Shown: in pieces, positions 1 to 8,071 of the stretch | How the letters are laid out: each line of letters opens with the position of its first letter | Numbering within the stretch: position 1 is the stretch's first letter | Origin: an uncultured Myxococcales bacterium | GTDB lineage: Bacteria; Myxococcota_A; UBA9042; DTJE01 | NCBI GenBank assembly: GCA_937975765.1 | Contig: CALJUR010000050.1 | Span: forward strand, 1 to 28,441 | Reading direction: 5' to 3' | DNA length: 28,441 nt | Notes under the pieces: generated by a model | What the model was told of the DNA's origin: nothing | Databases searched by the model: none | Seen by the model: only the letters and a program-made list of their open reading frames with translations | Made by a program: the position numbers and the translations under genes

Positions 1-53
1 TCCGGCGACCACCGAGATCTACCCTCTTTCCCTACCCGACGCTCTTCCGATCT
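1..53 (+). other. Illumina adapter contamination at contig end
   Basis: Bases 1-53 align without gaps to the 3' part of the Illumina universal adapter, including the GCTCTTCCGATCT end. Only three differences are seen, at positions 2, 23 and 36, and each is C where the adapter has A. Genuine genomic sequence starts at base 54. Read on the minus strand, the adapter adds the false tail IGRASGRERG to the truncated cyanophycin synthetase, a well-known adapter translation. The stretch is technical, not biological, and marks the true contig end. Confidence 0.97.
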
Positions 54-609
54 TCCGGTGCTGCCTGCAGCCCCATCCGAACTGCACCAGGCTTCCCTCG
101 TTCAGGCGGCGGATCGGGATGTCGCGCGCCAGCGCCGCGCGGACGATCGATCCCGTGCTGGGTCCCAGCCGCAGGTCCTCGTCCAGCGCGCGGATGGCCT
201 GCAGCGCCTCCTGCAGGTCGAACGGCTTCCCGTCCAGGGCGGACTGCACCAGTTCCCTCGCCAGGTCCATGGCCAGCCGCCCCACCTCTTCCACCGCGTA
301 CTCGATGACGACCTGGTAGACGCCCTCGTCGATCGTCTCGGCCGTGCGGCTGAAGAACACCGGGCTGCCGGCCTGGGCCTGCAGCCCCAGGGTCGCCTTC
401 TCGATCACGTGGGCCAGGCCGACCGGATGGGTGTCTCCCGCGGGCTGCAGGCAGCCCAGCGAAGGCATGATCTCGCCCAGTCGATCCTCGAATTCCGGGA
501 TGGCGCCGATCGACCTCTCCGTCCCCTGCAGGGAGACGATCGCCTCCAGCGCGGTCCGCCGGGACCAGAGATTCGGCCCTCGCAGTGCACGGATTCGGGT
601 CACTTCCAT
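54..609 (-). CDS. cphA: Second cyanophycin synthetase copy, N-terminal fragment (truncated by contig end)
   Basis: The ATG at 609 opens a protein beginning MEVTRIRALRGPNLWSRR, the N-terminal signature of cyanophycin synthetase, which polymerises Asp and Arg into the cytoplasmic storage polymer multi-L-arginyl-poly-L-aspartate. About 185 genuine residues remain, all in the N-terminal domain; the family is usually near 870-900 residues, so the ATP-grasp and Mur-ligase parts are off the contig. It is clearly related to the upstream complete cphA (shared RGPN-WSRRT and LGPST motifs) but diverged, so it is a paralogue and not a duplicated read. It starts 36 bases after the stop of that gene, on the same strand, so co-transcription is likely. 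Whether it is an active second synthetase, a CphA2-type enzyme or a non-catalytic partner cannot be judged from this fragment. The residues beyond base 54 are adapter-derived. Confidence 0.9.
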
Positions 610-645
610 GGAATGTCCACCAGTCCGGCCACGATTGGCGACGGA

Positions 646-3252
646 TCAGGCAACTCGACCTTCGCGCTGCCCGATTCCGGAACGGGCGCCCTCGACGGAC
701 GACGCGGGCAGGAATTCGTCGGCCTGGATCACGACGACCTCGCCGGGCTCCAGGCGGTCGAGAGCCGCCAGGACGGCCTCGCGACGGTCGACGATCTCAA
801 GGATTTCCGCGCCTCGCCCGGCGGACGCGATCCCGCGTCGAAGGGGAGTACGGAACGACCCGGTGGAAGGTTCCTTGCGACCCGCAGCGTCGAACAGGAG
901 GACCCGATCGAAGGCGCTGCCCAGCAGGAATCCGGCGCGGACGTGGTCCTCGTCCCGCCGTCCCGGACTGCCCGCGTAGACGATGGAACGACGGCCTGGC
1001 GGCAGGTTTCCCAGGGCCTCCACCAGGGCCGAGATCGCCGACGGGTTCCGGCAGGAGTCCACGATGACCGTCGCGCCACCGCAGGCCATCACGGTGAACC
1101 GGCCCGGGATCTCGCGGTCGGCGTCGAAGGACGCCAGGCCCTCGCGGATCCGGTCGGCGCCCAGGCCCATCGCCCAGGCGGCGGCGACCGCGCCCAGCCC
1201 GTCGCGGACCAGGTACGGCACGCGTCCCCCGCCCGGCAGCGTCGAGACCGGCGCGACCTCCGTCGCGGCCTCGCCGTCCAGCAGCACGACCCTGCCCTCC
1301 CGGACGGTCACGCCCTTGAGCCCCGCCGTGACGTGCGCCGCCAGGACCGGGTCCCCGGGGTCCTCGGTGAAGAACGTGACGCTGCCGGCCGAAAGCCCCG
1401 CCATCCGGGCGACCAGGGGATCCCCCGCATACAGAACCGCCGTCCCGCTGGGCAGCACCACGTCCACCGCGCAACGCTCGACCATGAACGCCTCCTCGGG
1501 CGTCCGGATGTCGTTGACGCCGAGGTGGTCGCCTTCCCCGATGTTCGTGACCACGGCCACGTCGCACCGGTCGAATCCCAGTCCCTCCTTCAGGATCCCC
1601 GGCCCTCCGGCCTCCAGGACCGCGGCCTCCACCATCGGGTTCAGCAGCACCTTCCGGGCGCTGGCGGAGTCGGCCCCGTCGCATTGCTGGATCGCCCGCC
1701 GGTCCACGAAGAAGCCGTCGCTGCAAGCCATGCCCACGCGCCTCCCGTCGTGCCGCAGCAGGTGCGCCAGCAGGCGCGCGACCACCGTCTTCCCGTTCGT
1801 TCCGGTGACGCACGCCAGCGGGATGCGCCCGTTCTCCCCGGGCGCGAAGAGGCTGTCGACGATCGCCTCGCCCACGGGCCGGGGCCTGCCCGATGCCGGC
1901 CGGATGTGCATCAGCAGCCCGGGCCCGGCGTTGACCTCGACGATCGCCCCCCCCTGCTCCTCCAGCGGCCGGGACACGTCCGTGGTGACCACGTCGATCC
2001 CGGCCACGTCCAGGCCCACGATCCGGGCTGCCAGCACCACCGCGACCGCCACGTCGGGATGGACCTCGTCGGTGCAGTCGAAGGCCACGTTGCCGTTGCG
2101 CTGCACCATCACCCGCTGGCCCTCGGCCGGGACCGTCTGCCGGGTGTGCCCCTGGCGAGCCAGGTCCGCCGCCACCACCGGGTCGTCCAGCTCGATGAAG
2201 TTCAGCGGGAAGTCCTCGTTCGCACCACGGCGCGGGTCGGAGTCCAGCTGGTCGGTCACCAGCTGGCGCACGGTCGATCGCCCGTCGCCGACGACCCACG
2301 CCGTCTCGCCGCGGGCGGCGGCCACCATCCGGTTGCCCACGACCAGCAGCCGGTGCTCGTTGCCGCGGACGAACCGTTCGACGATGACGCCGCTGCCCTC
2401 GTTGACCGCGACCTGGTATGCGTTCTCGATCTCCTCGCGCCCGGAAAGGTCCGTGAACACGCCGCGGCCGTGGTTCGCGTCGCGCGGCTTGACCACCACG
2501 GGCACGCCGATCGACTGCGCCGCTTCCCACGCATCCTCCGCGCCGGACACCAGGCGTCCCTCCGGGATCGGCACGCCGCACGCCTGCAGCAGCGTCTTCG
2601 TCAGGTTCTTGTCACAGGAGATCCACTCGCCGATCGCCCCGGTCTGGTCCGTCTCGGCCGTCCAGATGCGGTGCTGCCGGACACCCTGTCCCAGTTGCAC
2701 CAGGCTGGCGTCGGTCAGCCGGTGCGCGGGGATGCCGCGCTCCTCGGCCGCGTTGACGATGGCCGCGGTCGAGGGTCCCAGGCAGGCGTCGTCCACCCGT
2801 TCCTTCAGGCGCACGATCGTCGCGGCGATGTCGTACGGGCGGTCGTGGACGGCCGCCATCAGCAGTTCCCTGGCCTCCAGCAGGCACGCGCGCCCGACCG
2901 TCTCGTTGCGGTACCGGATGGCCACCTTGTAGATGCCGGGGGTCGACGTCTCGCGGGCCTTGCCGAACCCCACGGGCGTCCCGGCCAGGTTCTGCAACTC
3001 GATGGCGACGTGCTCGAGGATGTGCCCGGCATAGGTTCCGTCGCGCAGCCTCATCAGGAAGCCGCCGCGTTCGCCGACACCGCAGCGGTGCTCGATCAGG
3101 CCGGGCAGCCAGGCCGTCAGCCGCTCGTACAGGCCGGGGATCGTGTCCGACGGGGAGTCCTTCAGGTCCTGGAGATCGACCAGCGCTTCCAGGCAGGTGC
3201 GCCGGGACCAGAAATTCGGCCCCCGCAGGGTCAGGATCCGCAGGATTTCCAT
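646..3252 (-). CDS. cphA: Cyanophycin synthetase, full length
   Basis: This 868-residue protein has the family's usual length and order: an N-terminal domain (about 1-160), an ATP-grasp domain (about 200-475; VVVKPRDANHGRG with Lys255), and a C-terminal Mur-ligase-like domain with the P-loop GTNGKT at residues 484-489, followed by the NIGEGDHLG motif. By family knowledge the ATP-grasp half adds Asp to the backbone and the Mur-like half adds Arg to the side chain, each using ATP, in the cytoplasm. The ATG at 3252 is chosen because it is preceded by a GAGGGA ribosome-binding site and gives the conserved start MEILRILTLRGPN. The open frame continues upstream to 5589, but that part is antisense to the ABC transporter gene. 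A second cphA copy follows 36 bases downstream. The nearby divergent exporter and DUF1854 genes are typical cyanophycin neighbours. No cyanophycinase is visible in the window. Confidence 0.95.
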   Translation of the reverse strand: MEILRILTLRGPNFWSRRTCLEALVDLQDLKDSPSDTIPGLYERLTAWLPGLIEHRCGVGERGGFLMRLRDGTYAGHILEHVAIELQNLAGTPVGFGKARETSTPGIYKVAIRYRNETVGRACLLEARELLMAAVHDRPYDIAATIVRLKERVDDACLGPSTAAIVNAAEERGIPAHRLTDASLVQLGQGVRQHRIWTAETDQTGAIGEWISCDKNLTKTLLQACGVPIPEGRLVSGAEDAWEAAQSIGVPVVVKPRDANHGRGVFTDLSGREEIENAYQVAVNEGSGVIVERFVRGNEHRLLVVGNRMVAAARGETAWVVGDGRSTVRQLVTDQLDSDPRRGANEDFPLNFIELDDPVVAADLARQGHTRQTVPAEGQRVMVQRNGNVAFDCTDEVHPDVAVAVVLAARIVGLDVAGIDVVTTDVSRPLEEQGGAIVEVNAGPGLLMHIRPASGRPRPVGEAIVDSLFAPGENGRIPLACVTGTNGKTVVARLLAHLLRHDGRRVGMACSDGFFVDRRAIQQCDGADSASARKVLLNPMVEAAVLEAGGPGILKEGLGFDRCDVAVVTNIGEGDHLGVNDIRTPEEAFMVERCAVDVVLPSGTAVLYAGDPLVARMAGLSAGSVTFFTEDPGDPVLAAHVTAGLKGVTVREGRVVLLDGEAATEVAPVSTLPGGGRVPYLVRDGLGAVAAAWAMGLGADRIREGLASFDADREIPGRFTVMACGGATVIVDSCRNPSAISALVEALGNLPPGRRSIVYAGSPGRRDEDHVRAGFLLGSAFDRVLLFDAAGRKEPSTGSFRTPLRRGIASAGRGAEILEIVDRREAVLAALDRLEPGEVVVIQADEFLPASSVEGARSGIGQREGRVA

Positions 3253-3322
3253 GAGTATCCCTCGACTTGAGGGTCGGGTTTCCGCAGCCCCTCGCCCCGC
3301 CCCGGGGCCGGACGCGGGCGGA

Positions 3323-3351
3323 ATTTTACTCGCCGGGCCCGTGGAAGTAAA
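3323..3351 (-). promoter_or_regulatory. Candidate sigma-70 promoter for the cphA operon
   Basis: On the minus strand TTTACT (3351-3346), a 17-base spacer and TAAAAT (3328-3323) give a reasonable -35/-10 pair. Transcription would start near 3316, leaving a leader of about 64 bases before the cphA ATG. It is one of the few AT-rich spots in the 126-base divergent region. The boxes form a short inverted repeat with each other, which could be an operator or chance. Confidence 0.35.
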
Positions 3352-3378
3352 CTTCGCGCGGGCGAGACGGAAGCCTTC

Positions 3379-5706
3379 TTGAACGACCTCGGCGACGCGC
3401 GCAACGACGCGGAACGGACGACGCGGGACGAGATCGCCCCGCACCTCCTGCCGGGCGAGCACCTTCTGGCCATCGCCCGCCTGGACCTGGGCCCCCGCCT
3501 GGAGTTCCGCGAAGGCCGGGTGGCATTGACCGACCGCCGCCTGTTGTCTCTGCCCGGCCTGGGCGCCCCCGGCACCCTCGACGCCTGGTCCCTGTCCGAC
3601 GTCTCCGGCCTGTCCGCCGGCGATCGCGGCGGCCTGGGAACCCTTCAGGTCGTCTCGACCCTGGGCTTGCTGGGCCGCTGGCATTACACCCTCGGGCGCG
3701 CCCGGGAGGTCACCGGCCTCCTGGACGCCTGGGACAGCCTGCGCGCCGGCCGCAAGCCCACGGCGTCGTCCGCGGACGTCTCCCGTCCTGCCGGCGAGCC
3801 CGAAGTCCCGGAGGCCCTGCGCCGCGAGGAGGCGCCGCGGGTCGGGACCCTCTTCCGCCTGCTGCGCTTCGCCCGCCCGCACGCCTGGTGGCTGGTGCTG
3901 GGCATCTCCCTGACGCTGGCCACCACCGCTGCCGGCCTGGTCCCCCCGCTGCTGACGTGGCCGCTGGTGGACGACATCCTTTCGCCATACCAGGAGCAGG
4001 TGAAGATCGTCCGCGAGGATCCCTCGATCGGCGAGGTCGAGCGCGAGGCCCGGCTGGACGACCTGAGGCGGAACCGGAGCGAACCGTTCTCCGCCGTCCC
4101 CTGGTACCTTCTGGGGATGCTGGGGTCCGCCCTGGCCGCGTGGGGCCTGGGCTGGGCCCAGGGATGGGTCCTGGCCCGGACCTCCGAACGGATCTCCGCC
4201 GACCTCCGGAACACCACCTACGCACACGTGCATTCGCTGTCGCTGGACTACTTCGGCGCCAAGCGCACGGGCGACCTGGTGTCGCGCATCAGCAGCGACT
4301 CCGACCGGATCTGCTACTTCCTGTCCGACACGGTCACGGACTTCACCGCCGACGCCCTGATGATCGTCGGGACGGCGTTCATGCTGTTCTACATGGACCC
4401 GATCCTCGCGCTGGCGACGCTGTGCACCTTCCCCCTGGTCGCGTGGTTCACCTACGTCACGCGCACCCGGCTGACCGAGGGATTCGCCCGGGGCTACCGC
4501 GCCTGGGACGAGATGACCAGCATCCTGGCCGACACCATTCCGGGCGTCCGCGTCGTGAAGGCCTTCGCCCAGGAGCACCGCGAGGTCGAACGATTCAAGG
4601 AGGTCAACCGGCGGATCGTCGCCGCGAACGACCGCGTCAACCGCGTGTGGACCTTCTTCTGGCCGATGATCGCGATGCTGAACCAGGTGGGCCTGCTGGT
4701 CGCGTGGGCCTTCGGCGCCTGGCGCGTCTACGACCAGCGCATCACCGTCGGCGTCCTGACCGCCTTCCTGGCGTATATTGCGCGCTTCTACAGCCGCCTG
4801 GAATCGATGACGCGCATGGCCGGCAGCACCCAGCGCGCCGCGGCCAGCGCCCAGCGCATCTTCGAGGTGCTGGACCGCCAGCCCAGCGTCCCCGAGCCGG
4901 CCAACCCGGTCCACCCCGGCCGGGTGCGGGGCGAACTGCAGTTGAAGAACATCGGCTTCCGCTTCGGGAACCGGCGCATCCTGGAAGGGCTGTCCCTGGC
5001 CATCCGGCCGGGCGAGATGGTCGGCGTCGTCGGTCCCACCGGCGCCGGCAAGACGACCCTGCTGAACCTCATCTGCCGCTTCTACGACGTCAGCGACGGC
5101 GCCATCCTGCTGGACGGGGAGGATATCCGCGCGTTCCCGACGCTGGAGTACCGGCGCAACATCGGCATCGTGCTGCAGGACCCGTTCCTGTTCTACGGGA
5201 CGATCGCCGAGAACATCGCCTACGGCCGGCCCGAGGCCACCCGTGACGAGATCATCGCCGCCGCCCGAGCGGCCCGTGCCCACGAGTTCATCCTCCAGCT
5301 TCCCGACGGCTACGATTCGATCGTCGGGGAGCGCGGCCAGACGTTGTCCGGCGGCGAACGCCAGCGCGTCAGCATAGCCCGGGCCCTGCTGATCGACCCG
5401 CGCATCCTCATCCTGGACGAGGCGACGTCCTCCGTGGACACGCGCACCGAGATCCAGATCCAGGAGGCGCTGGACAACCTGGTGCGCGGACGCACGACCC
5501 TGGCCATCGCGCACCGGCTCAGCACGCTGCGCAACGCCAGCCGGATCGTCGTCCTGGACCAGGGCGGGATCGTCCAGTCCGGCAGCCACGACGAACTGCT
5601 GGCGGCCGGCGGCCTGTACCGCAGCCTGTACGAGGCGCAGAACCGCCGCGATATCGAGGGGGATCCGGATCCCGGGGGGCCTGCCCCCGTGCCCGGCATC
5701 GCCTAG
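3379..5706 (+). CDS. Cyanophycin-associated ABC exporter with N-terminal PH-like domain
   Basis: This 775-residue protein is a fused exporter half-transporter. An N-terminal soluble region (about 1-140) resembles bacterial PH-like domains (LLPGEHLLAIARL, ALTDRRLL). An ABC exporter membrane domain spans about 155-470, and an ATPase domain about 510-755 has Walker A GPTGAGKTT (near 553), the Q-loop QDPF, the signature LSGGE, Walker B LILDEATSS and the H-loop AHRLS, so it should be active. Exporters of this build work as dimers in the inner membrane. It begins with TTG at 3379 without a clear ribosome-binding site, so the start is less certain than the frame. It is divergent from cphA and 11 bases upstream of the DUF1854 gene. 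As I recall, databases name this family cyanophycin metabolism-associated ABC transporter. The substrate is unknown. Confidence 0.9.
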   Translation: MNDLGDARNDAERTTRDEIAPHLLPGEHLLAIARLDLGPRLEFREGRVALTDRRLLSLPGLGAPGTLDAWSLSDVSGLSAGDRGGLGTLQVVSTLGLLGRWHYTLGRAREVTGLLDAWDSLRAGRKPTASSADVSRPAGEPEVPEALRREEAPRVGTLFRLLRFARPHAWWLVLGISLTLATTAAGLVPPLLTWPLVDDILSPYQEQVKIVREDPSIGEVEREARLDDLRRNRSEPFSAVPWYLLGMLGSALAAWGLGWAQGWVLARTSERISADLRNTTYAHVHSLSLDYFGAKRTGDLVSRISSDSDRICYFLSDTVTDFTADALMIVGTAFMLFYMDPILALATLCTFPLVAWFTYVTRTRLTEGFARGYRAWDEMTSILADTIPGVRVVKAFAQEHREVERFKEVNRRIVAANDRVNRVWTFFWPMIAMLNQVGLLVAWAFGAWRVYDQRITVGVLTAFLAYIARFYSRLESMTRMAGSTQRAAASAQRIFEVLDRQPSVPEPANPVHPGRVRGELQLKNIGFRFGNRRILEGLSLAIRPGEMVGVVGPTGAGKTTLLNLICRFYDVSDGAILLDGEDIRAFPTLEYRRNIGIVLQDPFLFYGTIAENIAYGRPEATRDEIIAAARAARAHEFILQLPDGYDSIVGERGQTLSGGERQRVSIARALLIDPRILILDEATSSVDTRTEIQIQEALDNLVRGRTTLAIAHRLSTLRNASRIVVLDQGGIVQSGSHDELLAAGGLYRSLYEAQNRRDIEGDPDPGGPAPVPGIA

Positions 5707-5717
5707 GAGACGTGCCG

Positions 5718-6248
5718 ATGGAAGACACCGCCAGCCGGGACCGCCCGCTCCTGCCCCAGACGTCCCCGGTCCCGACCTTCGACGGGGAACGCGCCTCGCT
5801 GTCCCTGGACGCGTTCGGCCGGCTGGTCCTCGTCCTGCCCGGCGCCGGGCCGCTGGTCGGCGTGTTTCCGGTCCGCTGCTTCCCGTTCTCCGCGCCCACC
5901 CGGCGCATCTCGCTGTGCGACCCGCACGGCGCCGAGGTCGCGTGCATCGAGGACCTGACGCGGCTGCCGACGCCCATTCGCGAGTTGATCGAGGGAGAAA
6001 TGGCCCGGCGTGAGTTCCTGCCGGTCATCACCCGGATCCTCGAGGTCAGCCCGGGCGGCGAACCGTCCGCCTGGCACGTCGTGACCGACCGGGGACGGAC
6101 GCGCTTCCTGCTGGCCAGCGAGGACCACGTCCGGCGGCTGGGGGCGGAAGGGCTGCTGATCTCGGCGTCGGACGGGGTCCGTTTCCGCATCGTGGACCAC
6201 AAGGCCCTGGACGCCCGCAGCCGGAGGGTGTTGAGGCGCTATCTTTGA
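5718..6248 (+). CDS. DUF1854 protein associated with cyanophycin genes
   Basis: This 176-residue soluble protein has no signal peptide or membrane segment. Its features (LDAFGRLVLVLPG, a central VRCFPFSAPTRRISLCD, and the C-terminal IVDHKALDARSRRVLRRYL) match my knowledge of the DUF1854 family, some members of which are named cyanophycin metabolism-associated. The ATG at 5718 is preferred to the GTG at 5712 because GGAGA (5706-5710) is then 7 bases away. It follows the exporter stop by 11 bases, so the two are almost surely co-transcribed and probably work together. No catalytic motif is evident; a partner or regulator of the exporter is an inference only. Confidence 0.82.
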   Translation: MEDTASRDRPLLPQTSPVPTFDGERASLSLDAFGRLVLVLPGAGPLVGVFPVRCFPFSAPTRRISLCDPHGAEVACIEDLTRLPTPIRELIEGEMARREFLPVITRILEVSPGGEPSAWHVVTDRGRTRFLLASEDHVRRLGAEGLLISASDGVRFRIVDHKALDARSRRVLRRYL

Positions 6249-6254
6249 CGGTGC

Positions 6255-6283
6255 TTGCCATCGGGACCGGCGTCTGCGATAAG
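6255..6283 (+). promoter_or_regulatory. Candidate sigma-70 promoter for the kinase-family gene
   Basis: TTGCCA (6255-6260), a 17-base spacer and GATAAG (6278-6283) lie just after the DUF1854 stop, with a predicted start near 6290. The downstream gene begins at 6313 behind AGGAGG. The -35 matches consensus in 5 of 6 bases and the -10 in 4 of 6. An inverted repeat GGCGTC/GACGCC overlaps the -10 region and could be an operator or the end of the upstream transcript. Confidence 0.45.
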
Positions 6284-6312
6284 ACGGACGCCCGCGACCC
6301 AGGAGGGCGATC

Positions 6313-7365
6313 TTGGCCCCGAACATCGGGATCATCACCAACCCGAAGTCCAGGCGGAACCGCGCCCGGATGGCCCGGATCGAGAGGCTGCACCGGTACG
6401 CCGGGGACGACGCACTGGTGCGCGCCACGGGGGACCTGTCCGAGGTCCGCGGCGTGGTCGAGGAGTTCATCGACCAGGACTGCCGGTACTGGGTGGCGGA
6501 CGGCGGCGACGGCACGCTGCACTGGCTGATGAACGAGGGCCGCGAGGTCCTGGAGGGTCGCGGACTGTGGGACGGCGCCAGCCCGTTCCCCTTCCCCCTG
6601 GTCCCCACGAACGGCGGCACCATCGACTTCGTCGCGCGCCGCGTCGGCATCCGGGGGCGATCCGACGCGGTGATCCGCCGCCTGGTCGACGGGGTCCGGG
6701 ACGGGGCCGGATTCGATCTGGTCGAGGTGCCCACCCTCGAGGTCCTCGGCCATCGCGCCGGGGACCTGCCCGGGGTCAACGCCTTCCGGCGGATCGGCTT
6801 CGCCACGGCGATCGGCGGCGTCGGCCAGAAGTTCTTCGAGAAGTACTACGAGTCCCCGAACCCCAACGCCTGGACCATCATCGAGATCGCGTTCAAGAGC
6901 GGCGCCGGCCACCTGGCCTCCTTCCTGCCCTTCAAGGGGGCCCGCTGGCTGGAGGACTGGAAGGAGCACGGGCGGCACCTGCTGTCCGGCACCCGGGCCG
7001 AGGTCATCGCCGACGGGAGGGCCCTGCCCTACGAGGTGTACCAGGGCCTGCACGTCGGGGCGGTCAGCATCGACTTCGGCACGATGAAACTGTTCCCGTT
7101 CGCGGGCGAACCGGGCAAGCTGCACCTGGTGGCCGGCGCCATGGCGCCCGCCGAGTGCTCGTGGAAATGGATCTGGCTGGTGGCCGGCAAGCCGGTCCCC
7201 GGCGGCACCTGGCACGAGTTCGCGGGCGAGACCCTGGAGGTCCGCGCCCGGGATGGCGAGGTGCTGGACCCCGTCATCGACGGCGAGTCTTTCGTGGGCC
7301 TCGACTGGCTGTGCGTCCGTCCGGGACCCTCGATCCAGGTCCCGCGGATCAAGGCCGGCCTGTAG
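6313..7365 (+). CDS. Diacylglycerol kinase catalytic-domain family protein, variant motif
   Basis: This 350-residue cytoplasmic protein starts at TTG 6313, six bases after a perfect AGGAGG (6301-6306). The N-terminus NIGIITNPKSRRN and the GGDGT motif at residues 64-68 identify the DAGK/sphingosine-kinase/NAD-kinase-like fold that binds ATP. In the usual family a PxGTGND motif follows; here the equivalent site reads PTNGGTIDF (residues 98-106), so the Gly-rich turn survives but the Asn-Asp pair is changed. The C-terminal half forms the expected beta-sandwich-like region. Lipid phosphorylation is the family activity, but the altered motif leaves substrate and even activity open. It has its own candidate promoter and is followed by a separately promoted operon, so it is probably monocistronic. 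Confidence 0.8.
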   Translation: MAPNIGIITNPKSRRNRARMARIERLHRYAGDDALVRATGDLSEVRGVVEEFIDQDCRYWVADGGDGTLHWLMNEGREVLEGRGLWDGASPFPFPLVPTNGGTIDFVARRVGIRGRSDAVIRRLVDGVRDGAGFDLVEVPTLEVLGHRAGDLPGVNAFRRIGFATAIGGVGQKFFEKYYESPNPNAWTIIEIAFKSGAGHLASFLPFKGARWLEDWKEHGRHLLSGTRAEVIADGRALPYEVYQGLHVGAVSIDFGTMKLFPFAGEPGKLHLVAGAMAPAECSWKWIWLVAGKPVPGGTWHEFAGETLEVRARDGEVLDPVIDGESFVGLDWLCVRPGPSIQVPRIKAGL

Positions 7366-7382
7366 CCTCCCATCCCCGCCCC

Positions 7383-7411
7383 TTGACCGTCCGCCCGGCG
7401 GGGTCTATAAG
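7383..7411 (+). promoter_or_regulatory. Strong sigma-70-like promoter of the TetR operon
   Basis: TTGACC (7383-7388), exactly 17 bases, then TATAAG (7406-7411): each box is one base from consensus. The predicted start is near 7418, which coincides with an in-frame GTG. The first good ATG is at 7442, giving a leader of at most about 24 bases. A TetR repressor would be expected to bind around this site. Confidence 0.62.
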
Positions 7412-7441
7412 CGAATTGTGGGTTCGCTATTCAGGCGGCGG

Positions 7442-8071
7442 ATGGCACAGAGGCTGAAGGACGAGGTTCGCGATCGGATCCTGGAAGGCGCGATGAAGGT
7501 GTTCGCCCGCAAGGGCTTCGCGGCGGCCTCGATGGCCGATGTCGGGAACGCGGCCGGCGTCTCGACCGGCAACCTGTACCGCTACTATTCCGGGAAGGAC
7601 GACCTGTACGACGCGGTGATCCCGCCGTCGTTCGTCCGCGACCTGCGCGGGTTGCTGGATCGGCGCATCCGGTCGCTGGACGGCGTGGACGACGTCGGCA
7701 GCCTTCCCTCCGGTTCGAACTTCCACCTGGCATCCGGGGAACTGCTGGGCTTCTGCCTTCGCCAGCGGCTGCGGGTCGTGGTCCTCCTGGGGCGCTCGGC
7801 CGGCACGCGGAACCAGGGCTTCCACGCCTCGCTGGTCCGGCGGGTCGCGTCCCGGGCCGTCGATCATTTCCGGCAGACCCGCCCCGGCGTCTGCCTGACC
7901 CCGGCCAGGCGCTTCCTCCTGCAGCGGTTGTACGCCCACCAGTTCGACGCGCTGGCGGAGATCCTGGCCCGCCAGGCGGACGAGGCCGCGATCCGCGACG
8001 CGATCGCCGCCTTGTCCCGGTACCACCTGGCCGGCCTGAACGCGTTCTTCGAAACAGGGGGGGAGCCATGA
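7442..8071 (+). CDS. TetR/AcrR-family transcriptional regulator
   Basis: This is a 209-residue protein with an N-terminal TetR DNA-binding domain (residues about 8-58). It includes the helix-turn-helix ASMADVGNAAGVSTGNLYRYY and KDDLYDAV that define the family, followed by a helical ligand/dimer domain with no recognisable ligand signature. The ATG at 7442 matches the usual family start; the in-frame GTG at 7418 would add eight residues and sits at the predicted transcription start. The stop overlaps the start of the next gene by four bases (ATGA), so the regulator is translationally coupled to the NmrA-like and methyltransferase genes. Autoregulation of the operon is the usual TetR arrangement and is inferred here. 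Confidence 0.9.
   Translation: MAQRLKDEVRDRILEGAMKVFARKGFAAASMADVGNAAGVSTGNLYRYYSGKDDLYDAVIPPSFVRDLRGLLDRRIRSLDGVDDVGSLPSGSNFHLASGELLGFCLRQRLRVVVLLGRSAGTRNQGFHASLVRRVASRAVDHFRQTRPGVCLTPARRFLLQRLYAHQFDALAEILARQADEAAIRDAIAALSRYHLAGLNAFFETGGEP

Noticed and set aside
1..53. Reading the tail IGRASGRERG as the C-terminus of the truncated cphA copy
   Set aside because: It is translated adapter sequence, not genomic.
58..3270. Plus-strand open frame of 1070 codons
   Set aside because: It is antisense to both cphA genes, composed mainly of Arg, Gly, Pro, Asp and Ala, and has no domain or ribosome-binding evidence.
3253..5589. Extension of the cphA frame upstream on the minus strand, giving a 1647-codon open frame
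   Set aside because: This part is antisense to the well-supported ABC exporter gene, lacks any recognisable domain, and is typical of stop-poor reverse frames in GC-rich DNA. The conserved cphA N-terminus and its ribosome-binding site place the start at 3252.
5712..5717. GTG at 5712 as the start of the DUF1854 gene
   Set aside because: It is one base from the ribosome-binding site, too near for initiation; ATG 5718 has normal spacing.
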